Assembly: GCA_903952885.1 (NCBI GenBank)
Contig: CAJBHE010000068.1
Span: 1-30,168, forward strand
Reading direction: 5' to 3'
Source of the DNA: an uncultured Burkholderiales bacterium
Lineage (GTDB): Bacteria > Pseudomonadota > Gammaproteobacteria > Burkholderiales > Burkholderiaceae_C
DNA length: 30,168 nt
Part shown: piece by piece, positions 23,883 through 30,168 of the stretch
Numbering within the stretch: position 1 is the first letter of the stretch
How the letters are laid out: each line of letters starts with the position of its first letter
Program-made: the position numbers and the translations under genes
The notes under the pieces: model-generated
What the model was told of the DNA's origin: nothing
Databases searched by the model: none
Seen by the model: only the letters and a program-made list of their open reading frames with translations

Positions 23883-25334
23883 TTACCCAGTCAAAGCCGC
23901 CAACAACCTAGCGTGAATCCCGCCAAAACCTCCATTGCTCATGCACAGCACGTGGTCACCCGCCCGCGCAGCAGCCACCACTTGTTCAATGACTTCATCC
24001 ACCGAGCCTGCCACAGAAGCCCGCGTTCCCATGGGCAACAAAGCTTCCTCCGCGTCCCAGTCCAAACCACCCGAATGGCAAAACGCCAGATCGGCGTCTT
24101 CCAAACTCCAAGGCAGTTGCGACTTCATCGTGCCCAGCTTCATCGTGTTGCTGCGCGGCTCAAACACCGCCAAGATGCGCGCGTTAGCACCCACTTTGCG
24201 ACGCAGGCCGTCCACCGTGGTACGAATGGCGGTGGGGTGGTGCGCGAAGTCGTCGTAGACCGTGATGTCTCCGCCCGCGCGTGGCACAGTTCCACGCACT
24301 TCCATGCGGCGGCGCACGTTTTGAAACTTGGTCAATGAGGCGGCGGCTTGCGCAGGCGAAACGCCCAAGTGCTCGGCGGCGGCGATGGCGGCCAAGGCGT
24401 TGAGTTGGTTGTGCACGCCTGTGATATCCCACTGCACGCGGCCCACTTCTTGGCCTTGGTGCAACACCGCAAAGTTGTCGGGCTCGCCTTTGACAGACCA
24501 GCCATCTGGGCCATTCAAGCCCGTCGCGTTGGCGCTTACGCCAAACTTGGCTAAGCCGCTCCAGCAGCCTTGGTCCAACACGCGTTGCAAGCTATCTTCG
24601 TCGGCGTTGACCACCACGCGGCCGCTGCCGGGTACGGTACGTACCAAGTGGTGGAACTGGCGCTCGATGGCGGCAAGGTTGTCAAAGATGTCGGCGTGGT
24701 CGAACTCGAGGTTGTTCAGAATCGCAGTGCGGGGGTGGTAGTGCACAAACTTACTGCGCTTGTCGAAGAAGGCGGTGTCGTATTCGTCCGCTTCAATCAC
24801 GAAAGGCGTGCGTTTGTGCACGGCCACATCTGCCTCGGAACTCAAACGACCCAAGCGCGCCGACACGCCAAAGTTCATGGGCACGCCGCCCACCAAGAAG
24901 CCAGGCTCTAAACCCGCAGCTTGAAGAATCCAAGTCAACATTGATGTGGTGGTGGTTTTGCCGTGTGTGCCTGCCACGGCCAGCACATGGCGGGGTTGGC
25001 TGGGATGGTGCAACACGTGCTCGGCCAGCCATTGCGGGCCGCTGGTGTAGTTTGCGCTGCTTTCCAAAATGGCTTCCATCAGTGGAAACTTAGGCGCACC
25101 ATCGGCTAGGCGGGCGCGCGACACCACGTTGCCTATTACGTACACATCGGGGTTGAGTTGGGTTTGTTCAGCGCCAAAACCTTCAATCAGTTCAATGCCA
25201 AGGCTGCGCAGTTGATCGCTCATGGGTGGATAGACCCCCGCATCGCAACCTGTGACCTTGTGGCCCGCTTCACGCGCCAATGCCGCCAGTCCACCCATGA
25301 ACGTGCCGCAAATTCCCAAAATATGTATGTGCAT
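23883..25334 (-). CDS. mpl: UDP-N-acetylmuramate:L-alanyl-gamma-D-glutamyl-meso-diaminopimelate ligase
   Basis: Murein-recycling ligase that joins salvaged L-Ala-D-Glu-meso-Dap tripeptide to UDP-MurNAc. The 483-residue product has the N-terminal HIHILGICGTFMGG characteristic of Mpl (MurC has a GIGGAGM segment here), the P-loop GTHGKTTTT (122-130), VIEADEYDTAFFD, NNLEFDHADIF and YDDFAHHPTAIR with FEPRSNTMK. These distinguish it from the MurC encoded at 6382-7791. There is no Shine-Dalgarno; TAAAAT lies 6 bases before the ATG on the minus strand. It is divergent from the next operon, with a 73-base gap. Confidence 0.95.
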   Translation of the reverse strand: MHIHILGICGTFMGGLAALAREAGHKVTGCDAGVYPPMSDQLRSLGIELIEGFGAEQTQLNPDVYVIGNVVSRARLADGAPKFPLMEAILESSANYTSGPQWLAEHVLHHPSQPRHVLAVAGTHGKTTTTSMLTWILQAAGLEPGFLVGGVPMNFGVSARLGRLSSEADVAVHKRTPFVIEADEYDTAFFDKRSKFVHYHPRTAILNNLEFDHADIFDNLAAIERQFHHLVRTVPGSGRVVVNADEDSLQRVLDQGCWSGLAKFGVSANATGLNGPDGWSVKGEPDNFAVLHQGQEVGRVQWDITGVHNQLNALAAIAAAEHLGVSPAQAAASLTKFQNVRRRMEVRGTVPRAGGDITVYDDFAHHPTAIRTTVDGLRRKVGANARILAVFEPRSNTMKLGTMKSQLPWSLEDADLAFCHSGGLDWDAEEALLPMGTRASVAGSVDEVIEQVVAAARAGDHVLCMSNGGFGGIHARLLAALTG

Positions 25335-25340
25335 CTACCC

Positions 25341-25346
25341 ATTTTA
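25341..25346 (-). promoter_or_regulatory. Candidate -10 element for a leaderless mpl transcript
   Basis: On the minus strand TAAAAT is followed by GGGTAG and then the mpl ATG, the same 6-base spacing as at lpxC. No clear -35 lies 16-18 bases upstream. The CCTCC before it is on the wrong side for ribosome binding. Confidence 0.38.
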
Positions 25347-25407
25347 GGAGGGTGTTTCAGCGGGTTTTGAGCGAGCGGCTCTGGGCGGCCCCACAATCAC
25401 GCCCTGT

Positions 25408-25998
25408 ATGAATACAGTTCAAGAAGAAATTGCAGCCACGGCTGCCCGCATGGTGGTTGAAGAGGGGCTGGAATATGGCCCTGCCAAACGTCGCGCGGTC
25501 AAGCAGCTGGGCCTGAACGCCCGTGCGCAGCTGCCCAACAACGACCAAGTCGAAGATGCGGTGCGCGAGTACCTCGAGCTTTTTTGCGCCGATACCCAGC
25601 CCGCCGAACTCAAAGCCTTGCGCGAGCTGGCCGCGGTGTGGATGGCGCGAATGGCGGCCTTCAGGCCGCATTTGGGCGGCGCGGTGTGGCGGGGCACGGC
25701 CACCGGTTTGTCAGACATTTACCTGCAGTTGTTTTGTGATGACTCCAAATCAGCTGAAATTAGCCTCATAGACCACCAAGTGCGCTATGAGGTCAGCACG
25801 GTTCAGGGTTTCCAAGGCGAGGCTGTGGATGCGTTGAGCATTGTGTGCACTTGTCCAGGTTTGACGCAAAAAGTGTTGGTTCACCTGATGATTTATGACT
25901 TAGACGATCTGCGCGGTGCCTTGAAGCCTGACGGGCAAGGCAGGACGTATCGCGGAGATTTGGCGGCATTAAATAAGTTGATGAAGGAATTTGAATGA
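25408..25998 (+). CDS. Conserved-looking hypothetical protein beside mpl
   Basis: A 196-residue soluble, acidic protein without membrane segments or signal peptide. The N-terminal third (about residues 1-60) is helical and reads like a DNA- or protein-binding bundle; the rest alternates strands and helices (YLQLFCDDSKSAEISLIDH, then VLVHLMIYDLDDLRGAL). I do not recognise a catalytic motif. The codon pattern matches its neighbours, and its stop overlaps the tlpA-type start as ATGA, so it is a real gene. The position divergent from mpl hints at a link to cell wall recycling, but this is only context. ATG 25408 has no clear Shine-Dalgarno. Confidence 0.75.
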   Translation: MNTVQEEIAATAARMVVEEGLEYGPAKRRAVKQLGLNARAQLPNNDQVEDAVREYLELFCADTQPAELKALRELAAVWMARMAAFRPHLGGAVWRGTATGLSDIYLQLFCDDSKSAEISLIDHQVRYEVSTVQGFQGEAVDALSIVCTCPGLTQKVLVHLMIYDLDDLRGALKPDGQGRTYRGDLAALNKLMKEFE

Positions 25999-26531
25999 CG
26001 ATCAATGCAAATAGACGTAAGGCTATGTATGCAGGCGTGGCGGCGCTAGCGGCTCTCGCAGGCGCTGGCGTGGCTTGGCAACGACAAGCTGGGCTAGAGG
26101 CGAATGGCATCTCGGCGGAGGTGATGCGAGATTTTTGGGCGGCTGAGTTTGACACGCCCGCTGGTGAATCTTTGCCCATGTCTTCATTTCAAGGGCGTCC
26201 CTTGGCGGTCAACTTTTGGGCCACATGGTGCACGCCCTGTGTGGAGGAAATGCCATTAATTGACGTCTTCTTCCGTCAAAATCAAAAGAATGGTTGGCAA
26301 GTCCTGGGTTTGGCGATTGACCAACCTAGCCGTGTACGCCAGTTCATGGGTCAATTTCCAGTCAGTTACAAGATTGGCTTGGCGGGACTGAACGGGACAG
26401 AGCTGGGCAAATTGCTTGGCAACGAGGTGGGCGGCTTGCCTTTCACGGTGGTGTTGGATGCCCAAGGGCAACTGATGCAAAGAAAAATGGGTAAATTAAG
26501 CCCTGAGGACATCAGAAAATGGGCGGTCTAG
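25995..26531 (+). CDS. TlpA-family thioredoxin-like disulfide reductase
   Basis: Membrane-anchored periplasmic thioredoxin of 178 residues. A basic N terminus and a hydrophobic segment (about residues 11-28) form an uncleaved anchor or signal. The thioredoxin fold follows, with FWATWCTPCVEEMP placing the redox pair at C79 and C82, and a cis-proline region GGLPFTVVLDAQG. Relatives reduce cytochrome c apoproteins or other periplasmic disulfides; the partner here cannot be told. It overlaps the preceding hypothetical gene by 4 bases and lies 72 bases before accB. Confidence 0.9.
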   Translation: MTINANRRKAMYAGVAALAALAGAGVAWQRQAGLEANGISAEVMRDFWAAEFDTPAGESLPMSSFQGRPLAVNFWATWCTPCVEEMPLIDVFFRQNQKNGWQVLGLAIDQPSRVRQFMGQFPVSYKIGLAGLNGTELGKLLGNEVGGLPFTVVLDAQGQLMQRKMGKLSPEDIRKWAV

Positions 26532-26546
26532 GTAGTTTTAACAGTC

Positions 26547-26587
26547 TATGATTTGTAAATTGGTGTAAATTAGCTGCTTATTTACAA
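26547..26587 (+). promoter_or_regulatory. Promoter and operator-like repeats upstream of accB
   Basis: TATGAT at 26547-26552 is a good -10 candidate, though a matching -35 is not evident. Directly after it, TGTAAATT occurs twice (26554-26561 and 26564-26571), one helical turn apart. TTGTAAAT (26553-26560) also forms an inverted repeat with ATTTACAA (26580-26587). The stretch is much more AT-rich than its surroundings. The layout resembles an operator near the start of transcription. Confidence 0.4.
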
Positions 26588-26603
26588 CAAATAGGATGTA
26601 GTT

Positions 26604-27056
26604 ATGGATTTGCGAAAACTCAAGACGTTGATTGACCTGGTGTCTGACTCCAATGTGTCTGAACTCGAAATCACCGAGGCAGAAGGCACGGTCCGTATCG
26701 TTAAGAGTGCACCCGCCCCAGTAGCGATGGTGACGCAAATGGCTGCACCCATGTCAATGGCCGCGCCTGTGGCCGCTGCCCCAGCGCCTGTTGCAGCTCC
26801 TGTGGTCGAAGCCGTACCGACTGGTCACACCGTCAACTCGCCGATGGTGGGTACTTTTTACCGCTCATCCAGCCCGGGTGCCAAATCGTTTGCCGAAGTC
26901 GGTCAACAGGTCAAAGAAGGCGAGACCATCTGCATCATTGAAGCCATGAAGATCTTGAACGAGATCGAAGCTGACAAGGCTGGCACCATCACCAAAATCT
27001 TGGCTGAAAACGGCCAGGCTGTGGAATACGGCGCACCCCTATTCATCATTGAATAA
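26604..27056 (+). CDS. accB: Biotin carboxyl carrier protein of acetyl-CoA carboxylase
   Basis: Carries biotin between the carboxylase and carboxyltransferase parts of acetyl-CoA carboxylase, at the entry to fatty acid synthesis. It has 150 residues: an N-terminal helical domain (MDLRKLKTLIDLVSDSNVSE), an Ala/Pro-rich flexible linker (about 36-75), and a biotinyl domain with VNSPMVGTFYRSSSPGAK and the biotinylation site EAMKILNEIEAD (Lys116). AGGATG precedes the ATG by 6 bases. It is followed after 14 bases by accC. Confidence 0.97.
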   Translation: MDLRKLKTLIDLVSDSNVSELEITEAEGTVRIVKSAPAPVAMVTQMAAPMSMAAPVAAAPAPVAAPVVEAVPTGHTVNSPMVGTFYRSSSPGAKSFAEVGQQVKEGETICIIEAMKILNEIEADKAGTITKILAENGQAVEYGAPLFIIE

Positions 27057-27070
27057 GGGGCGAGTCGTTC

Positions 27071-28420
27071 ATGTTTAAAAAAATCCTGATCGCCAACCGT
27101 GGCGAAATCGCCCTGCGCATTCAACGCGCCTGCCGCGAGCTGGGTGTCAAAGCGGTGATGGTCTATTCAGAAGCTGACCGTGACGCCAAGTACGTCAAGT
27201 TGGCTGACGAAGCCGTGTGTATTGGCCCTGCATCATCGGCCCTGAGCTACCTCAACATGCCTGCCATCATTGCTGCGGCCGAAGTGACTGACTCTGAAGC
27301 CATTCACCCGGGCTACGGTTTCTTGAGCGAAAACGCCGACTTTGCTGAGCGCGTTGAAAAAAGCGGCTTCCAGTTCATTGGCCCAACCGCTGAATCCATC
27401 CGCATCATGGGTGACAAAGTGTCGGCCAAGCAAGCCATGATCAAAGCAGGCGTGCCTTGCGTGCCCGGCTCCGAAGGTGAGTTGCCAGATGACCCTGCGG
27501 CTATCAAGCGCATTGCCAAGAGCGTTGGCTATCCCGTCATCATCAAAGCCGCTGGCGGTGGCGGTGGTCGCGGTATGCGTGTTGTGCACACCGAAGCTGC
27601 CTTGATCAACGCGGTGGCCATGACCAAGGCTGAGGCCGGCACTGCTTTTGGCAACCCAGCGGTCTACATGGAGAAGTTCCTCCAAAACCCACGCCACATC
27701 GAAATTCAAATCTTGGCTGACAAGCACAAGAACGCGGTGTATTTAGGTGAGCGCGATTGCTCCATGCAACGCCGCCACCAAAAAGTGATCGAAGAAGCGC
27801 CTGCACCCGGTATTCCACGCAAGTTGATTGAAAAGATCGGTGAACGTTGTACCGCAGCTTGTAAAAAAATCAACTACCGCGGCGCTGGCACGTTTGAGTT
27901 TTTGTACGAAAACGGCGAGTTTTATTTCATCGAAATGAACACTCGCGTGCAGGTGGAACACCCCGTGACCGAATACATCACCGGCGTGGACATCGTGAAA
28001 ACGCAAATCATGGTGGCGGCTGGTTTGAAGCTGCCGTTCCTGCAGCGTGACATCCAAGTGCGCGGCCATTCCATCGAGTGCCGCATCAACGCGGAAGATC
28101 CGTTCAAGTTCATCCCGTCGCCAGGTCGCATCACCATGTGGCACGCGCCCGGTGGCCCAGGCGTGCGTGTGGATTCCCACATTTACACCAACTACTATGT
28201 GCCGCCCCACTACGACTCGATGATCGGCAAGATCATTGTTCACGGCGATACTCGTGACGAAGCTTTGGCACGCATGCGCACCGCTTTGAACGAAACTTTG
28301 GTGGAAGGCATCAACACCAACATCCCGCTGCACCGCGAGCTGATGGTGGACGCTAAGTTCATGGCGGGTGGCACCAATATTCACTATTTGGAAGAGTGGC
28401 TCGCTGCTCACAAGCGCTGA
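27071..28420 (+). CDS. accC: Acetyl-CoA carboxylase, biotin carboxylase subunit
   Basis: ATP-grasp enzyme that carboxylates biotin on AccB. The 449-residue length is standard. Motifs include KILIANRGEIALRI at the N terminus, HPGYGFLSENADFA, the glycine-rich ATP loop KAAGGGGGRGMR (about 159-170), GERDCSMQRRHQKVIEEAP and FIEMNTRVQVEHPVTE. The carboxyltransferase genes accA and accD are not in the window, as is common. Its stop codon overlaps the prmA ATG by one base (TGATG). Confidence 0.97.
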   Translation: MFKKILIANRGEIALRIQRACRELGVKAVMVYSEADRDAKYVKLADEAVCIGPASSALSYLNMPAIIAAAEVTDSEAIHPGYGFLSENADFAERVEKSGFQFIGPTAESIRIMGDKVSAKQAMIKAGVPCVPGSEGELPDDPAAIKRIAKSVGYPVIIKAAGGGGGRGMRVVHTEAALINAVAMTKAEAGTAFGNPAVYMEKFLQNPRHIEIQILADKHKNAVYLGERDCSMQRRHQKVIEEAPAPGIPRKLIEKIGERCTAACKKINYRGAGTFEFLYENGEFYFIEMNTRVQVEHPVTEYITGVDIVKTQIMVAAGLKLPFLQRDIQVRGHSIECRINAEDPFKFIPSPGRITMWHAPGGPGVRVDSHIYTNYYVPPHYDSMIGKIIVHGDTRDEALARMRTALNETLVEGINTNIPLHRELMVDAKFMAGGTNIHYLEEWLAAHKR

Positions 28421-29301
28421 TGTTTGAGCTGCGGCTGATGTGCCCCGAAGACAGCGTGGAAGCTGTTTGCGAGGCACTGGATGCACTCGACGCTTTGAGT
28501 GTGTCCGTCGAAGACGCCGATGCACAAACCGATGCCGAGCAAGCCTTGTTTGGCGAGCCTGGCATGCCGCCGCCCAAAGAAGGCTGGAAGCGTTCGCGCA
28601 TCGTGGCCTTGTTTTCCGAAGAGGCGACAGCCAAGGACGCGTCGCGTTTGTTGGCCCTCCAAGACTTCTTTGCTGACTGCCAAGTGTTGGGCATTCAGCC
28701 TGTGGCCGACCAAGATTGGGTGCGTTTGACGCAGTCGCAATTTGCGCCAGTCGAGATCACGCCCGAGTTTTGGATTGTGCCCACTTGGCATGAGCCACCT
28801 GAGCAAGCCAAACAAGTGATTCGCCTAGACCCTGGTCTGGCATTTGGCACGGGCACTCACCCCACCACCCGCATGTGCCTGCGTTGGATTGCCACCCACG
28901 ATGTGGCCAACCAACGCGTGCTTGACTACGGTTGCGGCTCTGGCATTTTGGCTATTGGAGCGGCTCTGCATGGTGCCAACAACATTGATGCGGTCGACAT
29001 TGACGACGCAGCGGTGACGGCCACGGTGCTCAATGCCGATGCCAACCACGTGCGCTTGAACGCGGGCTTGCCCAACAAAGCCGCAGGCCATTACCAAACT
29101 GTGTTGGCCAACATCTTGGCCACGCCGCTCAAGGTGTTGGCACCGCTGTTGCGCAGCCATGTGGCCGCAGGCGGACACTTGGTGTTGGCGGGTATTCTTG
29201 AGCGACAAGCCCAAGAGCTCCAAGACGCTTACGCGCCGTATTGCTCACTGCAAGTGAGCGACACAGAAGACGGCTGGATTTTGATGACCGCTCACTGCTG
29301 A
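28420..29301 (+). CDS. prmA: Ribosomal protein L11 methyltransferase
   Basis: SAM-dependent enzyme that trimethylates lysines and the N terminus of ribosomal protein L11. The 293-residue product has the N-terminal substrate-recognition domain (FELRLMCPEDSVEAV onward), the hallmark DPGLAFGTGTHPTT (about 137-150), the SAM-binding LDYGCGSGILAIGA (about 168-181), VDIDDAAV, and the catalytic-region NILATPLKVLAP. The open frame extends upstream, but ATG 28420 overlaps the accC stop and gives the normal N terminus. A conserved accC-prmA pairing is known in several proteobacteria. Confidence 0.95.
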   Translation: MFELRLMCPEDSVEAVCEALDALDALSVSVEDADAQTDAEQALFGEPGMPPPKEGWKRSRIVALFSEEATAKDASRLLALQDFFADCQVLGIQPVADQDWVRLTQSQFAPVEITPEFWIVPTWHEPPEQAKQVIRLDPGLAFGTGTHPTTRMCLRWIATHDVANQRVLDYGCGSGILAIGAALHGANNIDAVDIDDAAVTATVLNADANHVRLNAGLPNKAAGHYQTVLANILATPLKVLAPLLRSHVAAGGHLVLAGILERQAQELQDAYAPYCSLQVSDTEDGWILMTAHC

Positions 29302-29302
29302 C

Positions 29303-30028
29303 ATGCACATCACCCACTGCCCCCAATGCGATACCGCCTTCAAGGTGTCGCCCCAACAGCTTGAGCTGGCCAAGGGTTGGGTGCGATGTGGCCGCTGCTC
29401 GCATGTGTTTGAGGCAGCGCTGCATTTTGAAACGCCTCCTGATATTCCAGCAGCACCTTTGTCCAGTGCAGATGCGCCTTCGCTGTTTCGCGCCGCGATG
29501 GCTCCTGTGGTTGCTGCCTATGAGGTCGAGCCTACTCCTGTCAATACAGCGCCTGTTGAAAACACGGATGCAGTTTTACCTTTGAGGTGGCTGATCGTTG
29601 CTGGTGCGTTGGTGTTAGCGTTGCTCATGCAGTGTGTGGTGGCGCAACGAAATTGGTTGGCGGCTGAAGAGCCCGCTTTGCGCCCCTTGCTATCGGTACT
29701 GTGTTCCTGTGAAGTGACTTGGCCGCGTGAGCCCGAGGCGGTGCTGATTGAAAGCAGCAGCTTCACCGAGAATCCACAGGGCGGCTACACCGTGCAGCTG
29801 CGCTTGAAAAACACGCAGCACCACCCTGTTGCTATGCCAGCTTTGGAGTTGACCCTGACCGATTTGCAAGACCAAGTCTTGGTGCGCCGCGTGTTCACCG
29901 CCGACGAGTTGTCGGGCAAAGACCATGTGCAAGCTTTGCGCGATGTACGCTCGACCTTGAACTTTGACTTAGATGACAAAGTGAGTCAACGCGTCATCGG
30001 TTTTCGCGCCTTTGTTTTTTATCCTTAA
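29303..30028 (+). CDS. Zinc-ribbon domain membrane protein with DUF3426-type C terminus
   Basis: A 241-residue protein. The N terminus has a zinc ribbon with C6, C9, C29 and C32 (THCPQCDTAF and RCGRCSHVF), like the MJ0042-type finger. A Pro/Ala-rich linker, one membrane segment (about residues 95-114) and a C-terminal beta-rich domain follow, with VQLRLKNTQHHPVAMPALEL resembling DUF3426. It begins 1 base after the prmA stop and is probably co-transcribed with it. The role is unknown; such proteins are often found next to prmA in betaproteobacteria. Confidence 0.87.
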   Translation: MHITHCPQCDTAFKVSPQQLELAKGWVRCGRCSHVFEAALHFETPPDIPAAPLSSADAPSLFRAAMAPVVAAYEVEPTPVNTAPVENTDAVLPLRWLIVAGALVLALLMQCVVAQRNWLAAEEPALRPLLSVLCSCEVTWPREPEAVLIESSSFTENPQGGYTVQLRLKNTQHHPVAMPALELTLTDLQDQVLVRRVFTADELSGKDHVQALRDVRSTLNFDLDDKVSQRVIGFRAFVFYP

Positions 30029-30046
30029 TTTTTTGAAAGTCCTGGT

Positions 30047-30168
30047 ATGGCATCGCTGATTTGCGGCTCGTTTGCGTTTGACTCCATCATGAGTTTTGAA
30101 GGTCGATTTGCTGAGCAAATCTTGCCAGACCAATTGCACATCTTGAACGTGTCGTTCTTAGTGCCTGC
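30047..30168 (+). CDS. PfkB-family carbohydrate (adenosine/ribokinase-like) kinase, 3' partial
   Basis: The first 40 codons read MASLICGSFAFDSIMSFEGR and continue to the end of the window without a stop. The N-terminal beta strand followed by GSFAFDSI and the phrase HILNVSFLVP are typical of PfkB-family sugar or nucleoside kinases. Only the start is visible, so the substrate cannot be assigned. It starts 18 bases after the zinc-ribbon gene; no strong Shine-Dalgarno is seen. Confidence 0.8.
   Translation, partial: MASLICGSFAFDSIMSFEGRFAEQILPDQLHILNVSFLVP

Noticed and set aside
23469..24338. A 289-codon + strand open frame across the aroG end, the palindrome and the mpl 3' part
   Set aside because: It overlaps aroG in another frame and runs antisense to mpl, has no recognisable protein features and is Arg/Ser/His-rich like typical shadow frames.

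Overview
The window is a gene-dense piece of a betaproteobacterial chromosome. It most resembles a Comamonadaceae member (Limnohabitans, Rhodoferax or Polaromonas-like). That placement is an inference from gene order (murF to lpxC, the RNB/TonB/mtgA block, tlpA-accB-accC-prmA) and protein style; no rRNA or other marker is present. I see no phage, IS element, CRISPR array, tRNA or rRNA.

Region 1 (1-13249, + strand) is the distal two thirds of the division and cell wall (dcw) cluster: murF (5' end outside), mraY, murD, ftsW, murG, murC, ddlB, ftsQ, ftsA, ftsZ, lpxC. Most junctions overlap by 1-10 bases, so translation is probably coupled. The only sizeable gap, ftsA-ftsZ, holds a tiny ORF whose stop codon lies in the ftsZ ribosome binding site. 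MurD is unusually long because of two hydrophilic insertions.

Region 2 (13275-14699, + strand) is an orphan, AT-richer membrane sensor histidine kinase that follows lpxC.

Region 3 (14714-19603, - strand) is a compact five-gene unit read right to left: YqiA-like esterase, RNase II/R-family exonuclease, TonB-like protein, mtgA, ruvC.

Region 4 (19634-23638, + strand) has rodA, tldD and a DAHP synthase gene (aroG type). aroG is preceded by a complete attenuator: a 22-residue Phe-rich leader peptide resembling enterobacterial PheL, a candidate antiterminator helix, and an intrinsic terminator. A long near-perfect palindrome sits after aroG, between it and the convergent mpl.

Region 5 (23883-30168) has mpl (- strand), then on the + strand a conserved hypothetical, a TlpA-type thioredoxin, accB, accC, prmA, a zinc-ribbon membrane protein and the start of a PfkB-family kinase.

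Twelve genes serve the envelope: precursor synthesis (murF, mraY, murD, murG, murC, ddlB), glycan polymerisation (ftsW, rodA, mtgA), recycling (mpl) and outer membrane and fatty acid supply (lpxC, accBC), alongside division (ftsQAZ). A recurring feature is a -10-like hexamer 5-7 bases before start codons that lack a Shine-Dalgarno sequence (lpxC, rodA, tldD, the Phe leader, mpl), which suggests leaderless transcripts. The strongest under-described element is the Phe-leader attenuator of aroG.
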